Shown here: in pieces, positions 1 through 10,913 of the stretch | Numbering within the stretch: position 1 is the stretch's first letter | Layout: each line of letters starts with the position of its first letter | Assembly: GCA_027924585.1 (NCBI GenBank) | Contig: BSBM01000636.1 | Location: forward strand, 5,038,001-5,102,000 | Source of the DNA: Larix kaempferi | Lineage: Eukaryota; Streptophyta; Pinopsida; Pinales; Pinaceae | Reading direction: 5' to 3' | DNA length: 64,000 nucleotides | The notes under the pieces: model-generated | What the model was told of the DNA's origin: nothing | Database searches by the model: none | Seen by the model: only the letters and a program-made list of their open reading frames with translations | Made by a program: the position numbers and the translations under genes

Positions 1-275
1 AGTTATGAATTTCCCACTCTATGGGGTGTGCCCTCCCATCTTTGATTGGTTGGGTGAGTAAATGTCAATGGAAGGGGCCCCACTATGGTGGTTTCCTCCC
101 TAGTTTACATAGAAATGAGGTAGGGAGCATTAAAATGGGGGTTTCTCTCCCCATATTTGAGATCCCAAACCTTGGTTTTGCCCTCCTTGAGCAAATTTGC
201 CCCCTCTCTTGGGCTCCCCTCTCTCTCTTGTGACACTTGCCTGGCATGCAAAGAGCTTCTCTCTTTCATTTTTCC

Positions 276-284
276 TATTTAAGG
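276..284 (+). promoter_or_regulatory. TATA-like box of LTR C1
   Basis: TATTTAAGG follows a pyrimidine-rich stretch and is followed by a CT-rich stretch. The same box lies at 5991 in the second LTR, and a similar TATTTAAAG box recurs in every A-family LTR here. Likely retrotransposon promoter; the start site is not determined. Confidence 0.5.
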
Positions 285-1289
285 AGGGCATTCCTTCTCA
301 TTTGGGTTACAATCTCTCATGCTCTTGCTATTTTTCCATTTCTCTCATTCTCTTTCTCTCTTTTTGCCCCGTTGTTGGGCCATTGTAATTTACCAAGCCA
401 AATATTCTTTGAAGTAGATTTGGTGTTGTGGATGCTCTTTGTGGTGCTTTGATTCATATCTTCATGTTATTCAAACATTGGGAGGCCAAACAAACAAACT
501 ATTTTGCTTTGGTGAGATTTCTAGTAATTTTGTTAGTTATTTTATGAGTTTTCCTATATAGCTAATTGAGATCTTTATAGGTTGAAGTTTATAATCTCTT
601 AGCTCCTCTATAGGTACTCACCTTTCATTTCAGTTTTGTAGCAATATTTTACAAGTTGCAAGTCACTAAGCTTTGATGGTGGAATTCTTTGGTAAGATAC
701 CCCACTCCTCAAAGCATTGGATGGGCAAAAGAGCACTATCTTCTCCTTTCTTTCCCATTTAAATTTTTTGCATTATATTCTACATCTTTTGCATATATAA
801 ATCATATTTGAATCATTCTTTACATGTTATTATCTCATCAAAATTTGATCATAAATTTTCTGTAAATTTGTACATTTTTGTATGATAAACTAACATTGTG
901 CCAAAGTGATTTTGGGCATTTTTCTATGACTTTTTGCTTGCTGATTTTTAGCATGTCTACACACTTTCAAGAAGGATATGCTACCCAAAATCAGCCATCT
1001 CCAAGCATAAAGAGCCTCCACAAGTTGTCATTTCGGCCACTTTGGAGAAAATAGTTAAATACACCATTGTAATAAGTGCTGGAATTTACATAGTAATAAG
1101 TGCTTGAATTTACATCATTGTAACAAGCCCAAGAGAGTCTCTTGGGCTTGAGTTTATTGTATTTTGTTTCAAGCATTTAATTCCTAGATTAATTTACTCT
1201 TAGTTGCATGCAAAGGAAGAGGATTTGTCCATCCTTGCAAGGTTTTGTTAAGTAGTTTTGCTTACTAGTTGTTTTTACTTCAAGCATTT

Positions 1290-1545
1290 TTATTTTGTCC
1301 GCATCTCACTAGTGAAGTGGCTTCTCCACTCTAGTGGTATCGCGCTTGGCTTGTTTCCATTTCAGTAATTTATTTTAAGTTTTTATTTGCCCACACCTCA
1401 CAAGTTAAGTGGCTTTGCCACTCCTATGATATCACGCTTAGCTTCATCTTGTTTAAGTAATTTTATTTCAAGCATTTCCATTTTGTCCGCACCTCACAAG
1501 TGAGCTGGCTCTGCCACTCCAGTGATATCGCGCTTGGCTTGTATT
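1290..1545 (+). repeat. Three-copy ~90-bp module inside LTR C
   Basis: Three diverged copies begin near 1296, 1385 and 1480. Each reads roughly 'ttttgtccgcacctcacaag', then GTG(A/G)AGTGGCT, a CCACTC box, and TATCGCGCTTGGCTTG. Each has a short inverted repeat built from CACTAGTG/AGTGGC against GCCACT/CTAGTG. The same three-copy array is in the second LTR at about 10370-10630, so it predates the insertion of element C. Confidence 0.75.
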
Positions 1546-2572
1546 ATTTTAGTTTAGTCTTGCTTAAAAATAAATTTAACTTAAGCCTCGTTTTTGCCCC
1601 GTATCCTCTTCCCTCATAGGTTAAACTGAACTTGGGTGACGAGAAAGGGCAAAGATATGTGTTAGCTAGATTAATAGGCACCCAGTTACATATCTTCATT
1701 AGAATGGAGAAAAGAAGGCTTGACCTGTGGAGCTAGTGGGGTAGAGACCGTGGGGGGTCTCGTGGCACTTTGTGTCCTCCAGTTGAGCACCCGACATTCT
1801 CTCTCTAATCGAAGGAGATAGTCTCTTTGGGGTAGACATCTAGATTAGTTTCACTTCTTTGCAACAAACACATTAATCCCCTAAGTAAAAGAGAGACATT
1901 AAAATTTACATAAATTTAAATGACCACTTGCAAAACATTGTTACAATCTCATTTCTCTACTTTGCAAGCACTTTACATTATTAACTTGTTCACAATATTT
2001 GCTTCAAGTACTTTGTTTTTCAGCTAAATATTGTTACATGTATCTTGGTTCATTAAGTTGTTCATGATTCTATAATTTAAATGTTTTATGTGACATCTTG
2101 ATAATCTATTTGCAAGCATTTTATTTTAACTGGTTCATTTTACTGGAAGTCATCATATTCTTGTCATATTTGTTAAAGTGAATGAGTTGATACTTTGGGA
2201 AAGTTATTTGTAAGTTGATTATTGTGACTCCATAGCCCGAGCAGAGACTGTCATTTTGATAATTTGATTTATTGCTCTTTTAAGTATATTATTGGTTGAT
2301 TGATTAAAAGGTTTGCTTGCCATTGAAATATTTTGCATTTTGCATGTTGACTATCATATTAGTCTTTGGTAATTTACAACTCCCTAAAACAAACTACAAA
2401 AAGAACTTAGTAAGTAGGGACTACCCCCCTTGGTCTTTAGGAGTTGTGGTCTAAACGGAGGAGTTTAGGATCGAGGTGACATTGAGTTCTTAACTCATAG
2501 TTGCCCTCAAGAACACACATAGCGGTTGGGAGACTTACCCGTGTGCAAGTGTGTTTTAGAAGACAACATTTT

Positions 2573-2590
2573 TGGCACTGTTGTCGGGGA
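2573..2590 (+). other. Primer-binding site, tRNA-Asp type, decayed
   Basis: TGGCACTGTTGTCGGGGA lies four bases after the LTR end. It complements the 3' end of plant tRNA-Asp (site consensus TGGCGCCGTTGCCGGGGA) with three mismatches, all C-to-T or G-to-A changes (two of them at CpG dinucleotides of the consensus), as expected for an old methylated copy. Confidence 0.85.
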
Positions 2591-2941
2591 CAAGTATCTT
2601 GTCCTTGGTTAATCGACTTTTGTTTTCTCCTTTTTGTTTTTGCTTTGTTTTATGAATGATTAGAGTAGATCGTTGTTTTTCATCTAGCGACTCCACTTAA
2701 TTTGGGTATTTTGTAATTTACAAAGAAAATCAAAAAATAGATTTTAGTGAGAATTTTTTTTTAATGCAAATTTTTCTTCTCACTTGGCGACTCCATTGAA
2801 GGGATAAAACCCTGTTACTCATAAAAATTGTTTAGACTGATTGTGTGTAGATGAGTCCATGCAACATGGTAAAATATTTTAAAGCTCATTGTTCAGAACA
2901 AAATACATGTTTGATTCAGAGGTATACTTCTGGTAGCCATC
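2591..2941 (+). other. Untranslated leader of element C
   Basis: Non-coding leader between primer site and gag. It contains two copies of the motif GCGACTCCA (2687-2695 and 2787-2795). The same motif pair occurs in the leaders of the two '-' elements (near 38179-38202 and 51644-51666), showing common descent of the internal regions. Confidence 0.7.
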
Positions 2942-4608
2942 ATGGATGATGAAAGATACGGAAATGAAATTTCAAGTAGATATCCTCCCATAGATTTCTC
3001 GGGAATCCAGGGATTTCCCAATCACGAGCCATGTCTCTCAGGGAAGGGATGTCTCGAGATTCCCCTATTTTCCGGAAGTGGGCATCCAACTGTTGTGCAC
3101 ATCATAGCTTTTATTAAATTGGTGAAAGTTGACCTCGACATGCTTCATTCATATACTATAATGCGGGCTTTTGTTAATACTCTGAAGAAGGATGCTTTGA
3201 TATGGTATTATGGTCTTCCTAATAAAAGCATTACGTCTCCTGAAAAATTCTTTGATATATTTTTGGAGACTTGGTATGATGGTGAAGAAGATATGAGTAC
3301 CGTTTTAAACAGAGGTTTAGATTATCTAAAAAAGATGAAAGCAACTATGACTCCTACTATTAATAATGATCTTACAGAAGAAGTTTGTCAAAGTCCAAAT
3401 ATTGTGGAAGACTCTCCTCATGTCCCCAGAACTGAGGATATTGAAGATTGGGCATTATTTCATGACTATTTCAGTGATGATGATCACACGGGTACCCTAG
3501 ATATGCCTCAAGAAGAAACCATTACAGGAGCCTATAACGAAACTTATGATATCTAAAAGAGATGAAAGCAACCATGACTCCCACTATTAATAATGATCTT
3601 ACAGAAGAAGTTTGTCAAAGTCCAAATATTGTGGAAGACTCTCCTCATGTCCCCATAACTGAGGATATTGAAGATTGGGCATGCTTTCATGACTATTTCA
3701 CTGATGATGATCACACAGGTACCCTAGATATGCCCCAAGAAGAAACCATTACAGGAGCCTATAACGAAACTTATGATAAAATCTGTAATGTGCATGATGA
3801 CATTCTTGTCTATTCTCCATATAATGATGATAGTTTGGAAGGTTTACTGCCTTGTGACCTTTTTTCTGAAGAAGATGGTAGTGATCAGGATGAGGAGAAA
3901 TGTAGCCTGGATGATGATACTAGTGATGAAGATTCCCTTATGTTTGATCAATTTGTTGATGAGGATTCTTGGACATTCATGGAAAATCCAATCTATGACA
4001 TGTCTGAAGAGGAAAATGAAGAACCGAAATCTTTTGAAGGTTTTACTGTTAATCCCATCTATGACATTTATAGACGGGGGAATATTGAGTCTCTTGATGG
4101 TTTTATTGAAGATCCTATCTATGAGGTTTTTAGTGACGAGAGCATGGATCTTGAGGCATTAGGAAATCTTTGTGTGGAGGAAGAACATGTTGTTTGTTTG
4201 GGTGATCAGTCTAAGCCATATATCAATATCAATAATGAAGAGTCAGATTGGGTACAGTTAAATGAAGATCTTTCTTAGTCGTCATTTTTGCATGCAGAGG
4301 TTCCTAAGGATCTGGAGCATCTTGGGTCTTCTACATAGAGTTATCATCATGAGAGCTCTTTGGAGCATGATGTTGAAGTGGTTGATCTGCCTCATTGTGC
4401 ACATGTATGTATTAGTCCTATCCAAGCTTGGATAGAAGAATCCTGTGTGAGCACCTACTAGTTTGGGAAGCAGTTTGACAACATTATTCATGCCTATGAT
4501 TCCCCATCCAGCCCTCCCATTCTAGATCATCACGCAGGTTTCCATCTCTTAATGAATATGTCCTTACTTTGGCTGGTAACCAAAGATAAGGCAAAAAAAC
4601 TTTAAAGT
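2942..4608 (+). pseudogene. gag: Broken Gag of element C
   Basis: Gag-like protein of a gag-only retrotransposon, expected to form the particle that packages the RNA. The first frame (2942-3556) carries a retrotransposon-gag domain at about residues 30-120, including a block like WYYGLPNKSI and an 'FLETWYDGEED' end. A 227-bp tandem duplication (3324-3550/3551-3777) shifts the frame, so the rest reads from 3562 to 4278. That part is strongly acidic and has three (N/D)PIY(D/E) repeats at 3985, 4051 and 4111. After the TAG at 4276-4278, homology to the Gag at 14780-15171 continues in the same frame to about 4608, through two more TAG stops. No CCHC zinc knuckle, protease or polymerase is visible. 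Not functional as it stands. Confidence 0.85.
3324..3777 (+). repeat. 227-bp tandem duplication within gag
   Basis: Units 3324-3550 and 3551-3777 are nearly identical, differing at only a handful of bases. 227 is not a multiple of three, so the duplication itself splits the reading frame of gag. Confidence 0.93.
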
Positions 4609-4930
4609 TAAAAAAATGCTTAAATGGTTACATTGGATATTCGATTTTACCTAAGATGTTTATTTTATCATGCTAAGAGTAGGAAAATAAGCTCTTTAAA
4701 GTGAGCATTTACTTTCCGCATTTATTTTATGAACTTAGGAATAATAATATTTTTGTTAAGCTAAAAACAATTTATGGTTCATTGGCTTTTTAATGAAACT
4801 TGTGCTACTAAGGTTTTATTGTCAAGCTGAAATGTTTTACAAATTATAAGATCCAAAGATCCCGAAGTTCTCGTATTCTCTCCTTGCTTGAAGACCAGAT
4901 CGAGCACACGTCTCACAGTTGGAGCCAGAA
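4609..4930 (+). other. 3' untranslated region and polypurine-tract block of element C
   Basis: Short non-coding stretch between the end of Gag homology and the 3' LTR, with no pol sequence. Its last about 65 bases closely match 15410-15472 of the chimeric element. Both end in TTGGAGCCAGA (here 4919-4929) directly before an LTR start, so this is the likely polypurine-tract region. Confidence 0.7.
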
Positions 4931-5990
4931 TGTTGACCACCAAAACCGACTTGGTGGACAACCATGTACCATGCACATATTACATGTTCCTTGAAGATGA
5001 GAAGGAAGTACTTAGTGATTATATCAAGCGAGACAACTCTTCTTCCTGTCTTCTTTCCATGAGATTTCCGCACCCTTGCGGGGGATTTTGTAAGGATATG
5101 TTAGCATGAGGGTCTAGTTTTGTGTAACTTAGTCACCTAGGACTTTATCATTAGGGAAATCCTTTCATCGAGTGTTTTTTCACTTGGATAATTAAATTTT
5201 CTCTTTAGAGGTTTTAATTATTTGAGTTTTTCACTCAAAAATACCTCCAAAGTGGTGAAAGGTGTTCTAGATATTGATTCCATGGGGTTATTAGGGCCTA
5301 GGAGTGTTCTATATTACCATGCTATATATTATCCAGAGTCTTGCAGAATTTCATTAAGTTTTATATAGTTTTTTTTTAATTTTTGGTCAATAAAATTGTC
5401 ACTCAGGACAATTTGTTGTAATGTAAAACATGGTTACTTGGTCTTTTTTAATGTTGTATAGGGGTATGGGTACTGAAGACAAATGGCATGAGAGCCCCTA
5501 CACCCTTGGGCCAAGTTTGAAATCATTCGGATAAGTATTACTATGGTTTTGGTAACTTTTGCCCAGGTCAGTCATGGAAATCAGGAAATTGGGCTTTTAA
5601 TTAGAGAACCAGATTTTGTAAAAGTGACTATAATCACTTGAGGTGGCCAAGTAAAGGTTCTAAAGCCTATTTTATGTACCCAACATGAAAACGAAAGCAT
5701 AAAAGGGCCCCCCATGAGTGTATTTCATTAGTAATGAGTTGCCCACTCTAGGGGGTGTGCCCTCCTCTCTTTGATTGGTTGGGTGAGTAAACGTCAATGG
5801 AAGGGGCCCCAATATGGTGGTTTCCTCCTAATTTGACATAGCAATAAGGTTGGGAGCATAAAAAGGGGGGTTTCTCTACCCATATTTGAGATCTCAAACC
5901 TTAGTTTTGCTCTCCTTGAGCAAATTTGCCCCCCTCTCTCCCTTGTGACACTTGTCTAGCATGCAAAGAGCCTCTCTCTTTCATTTTTCC

Positions 5991-5999
5991 TATTTAAGA
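5991..5999 (+). promoter_or_regulatory. TATA-like box of LTR C2
   Basis: TATTTAAGA at the position matching 276-284 of the other LTR. Confidence 0.45.
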
Positions 6000-6837
6000 A
6001 GGGCATTCCTTCTCATTTGGGTTACAATCTCTCATGCTCTTGCAATTTTTCTATTTCTCTCATTCTTGCTCTCTCTTCTTGCCCCATTGTTGGGCCATTA
6101 TAATTTACCAAGCCATTTGGCTTGGTAATACAAATTCTTTAGAGAAGATTTGGTGTTGTGGATGCTCTTGGTGGTGCTTTGCTTCATATCTTCATGTTAT
6201 TCAAACATTGGGAGGCCAAACAAGCAAATTGTTTTGCTTTGGTGAGATTTCTAGTAATTTTGCTAGTTATTTTATGAGTTTTCCTATTTAGCTAGTTAAG
6301 ATATTCATATTCTTGTTGGTTGAATTTTATGATCTCTTAGCTCCTCTATAGGTACTCACCTTTCATTTCAGTTGTGTAGAAATATCTTACAAGTTGCAGG
6401 TCACTAAACTTTGATGGTGGAATGCTTTGGTCAAATACCCCACTCCTCAAAGCATTGGATGGCCAAAAGAGTACTATCTTCTCCTTTCTTTCCCATTTAA
6501 ATTTTCTGCATTATATTCTACATTTTTTGCTTATATTAATCAGATATGAATCATTGTTTTGTTATTATCTCATCAAAATTTGCTCATAAATTTTCTGTAA
6601 ATTTGTACATTTTTATATGATAAACTAACATTGTCCCAAAGTGATTTTGGGCATTTTTCTGTGACTTTTTGCTTGCTGGTTTTTAACAGGTCTGCACACT
6701 TTCAAAAAGAATATGCGACCCAAAATCAGCCATCTCCAAGCATAAAAGGCCTCCACAAGTTGCCATTTCGGCCACTTTGGAGAAAACGGTCAAAAGCACC
6801 ATATTTCCCTTCTTTTTCTTCTAAGTAATAAGCAAAG

Positions 6838-6935
6838 TCACCTGACACGGGGACACGGGACACGTAGGACACGAAAATACGAGAGTCCGACACGGACACG
6901 GTGACCCCCGAAATCAGGACACGTAGGATACGTTT
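6838..6935 (+). repeat. Left subterminal GGACACG array of hAT
   Basis: Multiple GGACACG or GACACGG words in about 100 bp. The matching array in inverse orientation is at about 10003-10146. hAT transposases bind short repeated subterminal motifs, and this is the obvious candidate. Confidence 0.75.
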
Positions 6936-7253
6936 TATATACATATATATATTTTTTTAAAAATATATTAAAATTTAAAAATATAGACATATAGATCCAA
7001 AAATATTTAGAAACTAGAACATTTACAAATATTTAATAGAAATTAGAATAAAAACACATTAATGATTACACATTTGTCATTCACAAATCACAATGAGACA
7101 CAGATGCATGTCGGAACCATATTTCTCATTAAGTCATCAAAATCAAAATGTATATATGTCGGAATGCCACTGGGCACTGGGCCACTGGCAAATGCCAAAT
7201 AGACTAATAGTAAATACAAAAAGGGGTGGATCAAGATGGGAGAATCCCATATG

Positions 7254-9796
7254 TCAGTAGTCCTCCTCCATGCCTGAATCAACATACTCATCACTGCCAC
7301 TGCCACTGCCACTGCCCTGATCCTCATCCTCCTCCCCCTCCTCCTCCTCTCTGCCCATCTGACGATCTGCATCTGCTGCTGTGGAGGATGACCCCTCTGT
7401 ACGATCACTATCATCAAAAGTGACCGGCTCTAGCACTGGATCATTAAGATCCATGTTGGCTAATGCCAACTCAGTACTGCTGTCCAAACCCATATCATCA
7501 GGAAAGACATCCCACATCTTTGTCTTTCCCTTCACCCACTCCTCCCTCTTCCTGTAAATAAGACGAAGGTTGGAGTGCACATACACCATGGACTCTGCCC
7601 TGGACTGCTCAAGCCTGCTCTTCTTCACACTGTACAAGTTCCCATATGTGCTCCAATTCCTCTCACAACAAGAGGATGATGTAACTTGAGAGATGACCCT
7701 GAAGGCTAACTTCTGTAGAATAGGGGATGTTGCCCCATGAGTTGCCCACCAACGATAGGGTGTCTTACCCTCCCTATCTCTAAGCACATCATAGCCTCCA
7801 AATCTCCCAGTGCCAGTGGAAAAATCTACAAAGCCATCCTCCACCTCCTCAAGCATGTCTCTATCCTGAAATAGCCGTCTAAGTGCTATCTTCCTCCCAT
7901 TTGCAATCTCTGCATCCATGTGAGGAGGGACTCTGTGTGAGGCCCCCGATCCACCAGTGAGCCACTCCTGAGTGTAGAACTTGGGTTTCAAGGAGTGGGC
8001 CAAGCAATGCAAAGGTGTGCAATTCTTATCCCACCTGGAGATAAGAATATCCCGAATAATGGTCCATAAGTTCTCTGCCGATGTCCCATACTCGGGACAC
8101 TCATTCTCCATGACAATGGACCTCATGGACTCAATCATGGAATCCCACCCCTCATAAACCTCTGCTAGGATGGGCTGGTCCGTGTCTGCATACCGCAACA
8201 AAGAAATGATTGGATCCATGATCTTAATAGTAAGATCCACCGTGTCCCACCAACCATCATTTAACACCAAGTCCTTCACCTTTTGTGAAGCAGCCTGATC
8301 CGTCTTTCTCCAAAAAGCCCAAAACTCTGAAATCACCATGGACCCAAGAGCGGTTTTGACCTCTCTCAACCTCTTGAGCATGATGAATGAGGAAGCAAAC
8401 CGAGTATCTGCAACCTTCAGCAATGAAAGCTGTGTGTACTGTTTGTAGATGGTGAGGGCATTTGTGTGGTTTTGTACAAAGTTACGGATATGGCGTGCAT
8501 CCTCAATAAGGTTGTCAATCCATGCCACATCCGAAGCAATGGCTTTCAGTGCTAAATTCAAGGAATGGACAATGCAAGGTGTCCAAAAAACCTGTAAGAG
8601 CAATAAAAGCATGTATCAATGACTCTACAACACTAACATTGCAATGACCAAATTCAAACAATGAGCAAATTAGAAATGAAAGGTGTCCAAAATGAACATA
8701 CCTGTGGATATTTAGCTTCCACAATCATGCCAGCAGCCTTGCAAACAGGTGCATTGTCCGTGATGATTTGTACACACGACTCAACACCCACTTCTTCAAT
8801 GGTTTTGATGAATAAATCACCCATAAATTGTGCATCCTTGTATTCGCCAAGAGCATCAACCGCTTTCAAGAACACTGGTCCATTTTGGGAAGATACCATG
8901 AAATTGATGAGTGGATGGCGTGCGGGATCCGTCCATCCATCAGAAACAATACTCACACCGGATGAGGGCCATGTTGATCTAATTGGCTCAAGAATTTTAT
9001 CTACCTCCTTCTTTGCTTTAACCAACAATGTGGTTCTAAGCTTCTCTGAACCAGGAGGCACATAACCATTTGGAGCACGTTCCAAGATAGTTTTAACCGT
9101 CTCAAAATACAATGGTGACCGTGCAACATTGAATGAAATGAAGTTGAGGTAGAAGAAAAATGCAATAGTAAGGTCTACCTCTTCTCACGCCTCTTTTTGG
9201 AAAATCCTATCCATTGGACCACCTGTAGATTGCCTCTTTCTTGTTTGATAAGTATCCCCACGCCCACGCCCACGCCCATGAATGCTAGGTGGAAATGGAG
9301 GCTTGGTGCTAGAGGACTTCCTTAAGAATGGAAGAGGATCATCCTCTTTTTTCTTGCTTGCTGCTGCCACCTTCCCTAAGCCAACATGATCCTCTCTTTC
9401 CATATCCCTCCTTTGGTGAACAGTCACCGCTTTGCATGAAGAAATCCCACAAGAAGGAAGGGCCAACAAATGGCCCTTAACCCGGAAATATGTGCTCATG
9501 AACTCATGCTTGCAAAAATTGCATTTCCAAGACACATTGCCTCCCCCACCAAGCTTTGCCCCGAGTCCATCTTTCTTTGTCACATACTTCCACAAAGGGT
9601 ATTTTTTTTCTTGGGCTTGTTGTCTTGCTAAAACAGGGTTAAGTGGAGCCATAGAATGAGCTCCACTAGCAGCCGATGGAGCACTTGACGGAGGAGGAGA
9701 ACCGCTTGTGCTTGGTGGAATAGGAGGGGAGGCCCTAGATGGTGCATTTCTCCCTCTCCTTTGCCCCCTACCTCCTGCCCTAGCTGATTGAGACAT
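7254..9796 (-). pseudogene. hAT family transposase (BED finger, DUF659, hAT dimerisation), one stop
   Basis: Transposase of the surrounding hAT element, a cut-and-paste enzyme acting in the nucleus. Exon 1 runs from the ATG at 9796 to 8702. It has a basic, proline/serine-rich start, a BED-type zinc finger at about residues 68-120 (WKYVTK, CNFC, then H and C ligands), a basic RGRGRG linker, and DUF659 with VSDGWTD and ITDNAP motifs. A 110-bp intron (8701-8592; GT donor, TTACAG acceptor, phase 0) is followed by exon 2 (8591-7254). That holds the FWTPCIVHSLNLALK region and a C-terminal hAT dimerisation domain (PYRWW, SSSCCERNWS, LRLIYR), then an acidic Gly/Ser tail. Homology continues without a gap across a TGA at 9187-9185, likely a CGA-to-TGA change. 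Apart from that codon the gene looks complete. Confidence 0.9.
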
Positions 9797-10002
9797 TCAT
9801 TTTCTTTTGTGATGGTTGAGCATGCAATCCTCTCCACAAATCCACCGGAATGCACTTGGAATCGCTTGGAAACGATGGATAGCCTTCAAATCTCCTTCAC
9901 TTGCACATACAACTCACTCTCAACCAAATGCTTCCTTGCAAATGACAAAAAGAAAGGCAAATTTCTATTTTTAAGTGAACCCGGACGCACTTTTCCGCCA
10001 AA

Positions 10003-10146
10003 AACGTGTCCGACAGTCGGGACACGTTGTAACTGCGTGTCCGATTCGCTGTTGAGGGCATGTCCCGATTCAGGATTCGAACTAAGGTCGAATCGGACAC
10101 GAATTCCAATCGAATCGTGTCCGATTCGACCGATTCGGGACACGGC
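10003..10146 (+). repeat. Right subterminal CGTGTCC/GGACACG array of hAT
   Basis: At least seven CGTGTCCG, GGGACACG or close variants within about 145 bp before the right end. It mirrors the left array. Confidence 0.75.
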
Positions 10147-10913
10147 CAAGGTTTGGAACGAATCCGGTTTCTGAGGTAATAAGTGTTGGAATTTACATCA
10201 TTGTAACAAGCCCAAGAGAATCTCTTGGGCTTGAGTTTACTGTATTTTGTTTAAAGCATTTAATTCCTAGATTAGTTTACTCTTAGTTGCATGCAAAGGA
10301 AGAGGCTTTGCACATCCTTGCATGGTTTTGTTAAGTAGTTTTGCTTAATAGTTGTTTTTACTTCAAGCATTTTTATTTTGCCCGCACCTCACTAGTGAAG
10401 TGGCTCCGCCATTCTAGTGATATCACGCTTGGCTTGTTTCTATTTCAATAATTTGTTTTAAGTTTTTATTTGCTCGCACCTCACAAGTGAAGTGGCTCTG
10501 TCACTCCTGTGATATCGCGCTTGGCTTCATCTTGTTTTAGTAATTTTATTTCAAGCATTTCCATTTTGCCCGAACCTCACAAGTGAGTTGGCTTTTCCAC
10601 TCCAATGATATCGCGCTTGGATTGTATTATTTTAGTTTAGTCTTGCTTAGAAATAAATTTAACTTAAGCCCCGTTTTTGCCCCGCATCCTCTCCCCTCAC
10701 CGATTAAACCAAACTTGGGTGACGAGAAAGGACAAAGATCTGTGTTGGCTAGATTAATAGGCACCCAGTAAATATCTTCATTAGAATGGAGAAAAGAAGG
10801 CTTGACCTATGGAGCTAGTGGGGTAGAGATCGTGGGGGGTCTCGTGGCACTTTCTGTTCTCCAGTTGAGCACCCAGTAAGTCTTGAGTTTGACCAGTGGA
10901 GCTAGTTGGGAAC

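Larger units (their letters stand above)
1..2568 (+). repeat. 5' LTR of gag-only element C (partial, runs off window)
   Basis: This is the 3' portion of a long terminal repeat. Positions 1 to about 1800 are repeated, diverged, at 5732 to about 10870 (with a hAT insertion there), and 1785-2568 are repeated at 19013-19800. It ends at 2568 in a CA dinucleotide, four bases before a primer-binding site. It carries a TATA-like box (276-284) and three copies of a roughly 90-bp module (about 1290-1545). From the second copy the family starts TGTTGACC and is about 3.4 kb without insertions. The start lies outside the window, so no target duplication can be checked on this side. Confidence 0.88.
6825..10183 (-). 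mobile_element. hAT DNA transposon with transposase gene
   Basis: A 3,343-bp element (6833-10175) flanked by a perfect 8-bp target duplication GTAATAAG (6825-6832, 10176-10183), the size typical of hAT. The ends are imperfect inverted repeats (CAAAGTCACC against CTCAGAAACC, 6 of 10). Both subterminal regions are packed with GGACACG/CGTGTCC motifs (about 6846-6932 and 10003-10146), likely transposase-binding sites. It encodes one hAT transposase on '-' with a single in-frame stop. It sits inside the old LTR C2, so it is younger than that LTR. Confidence 0.93.

Noticed and set aside
7226-7423. '+' open frame rich in His, Cys and Pro
   Set aside because: Antisense shadow of the acidic transposase tail.
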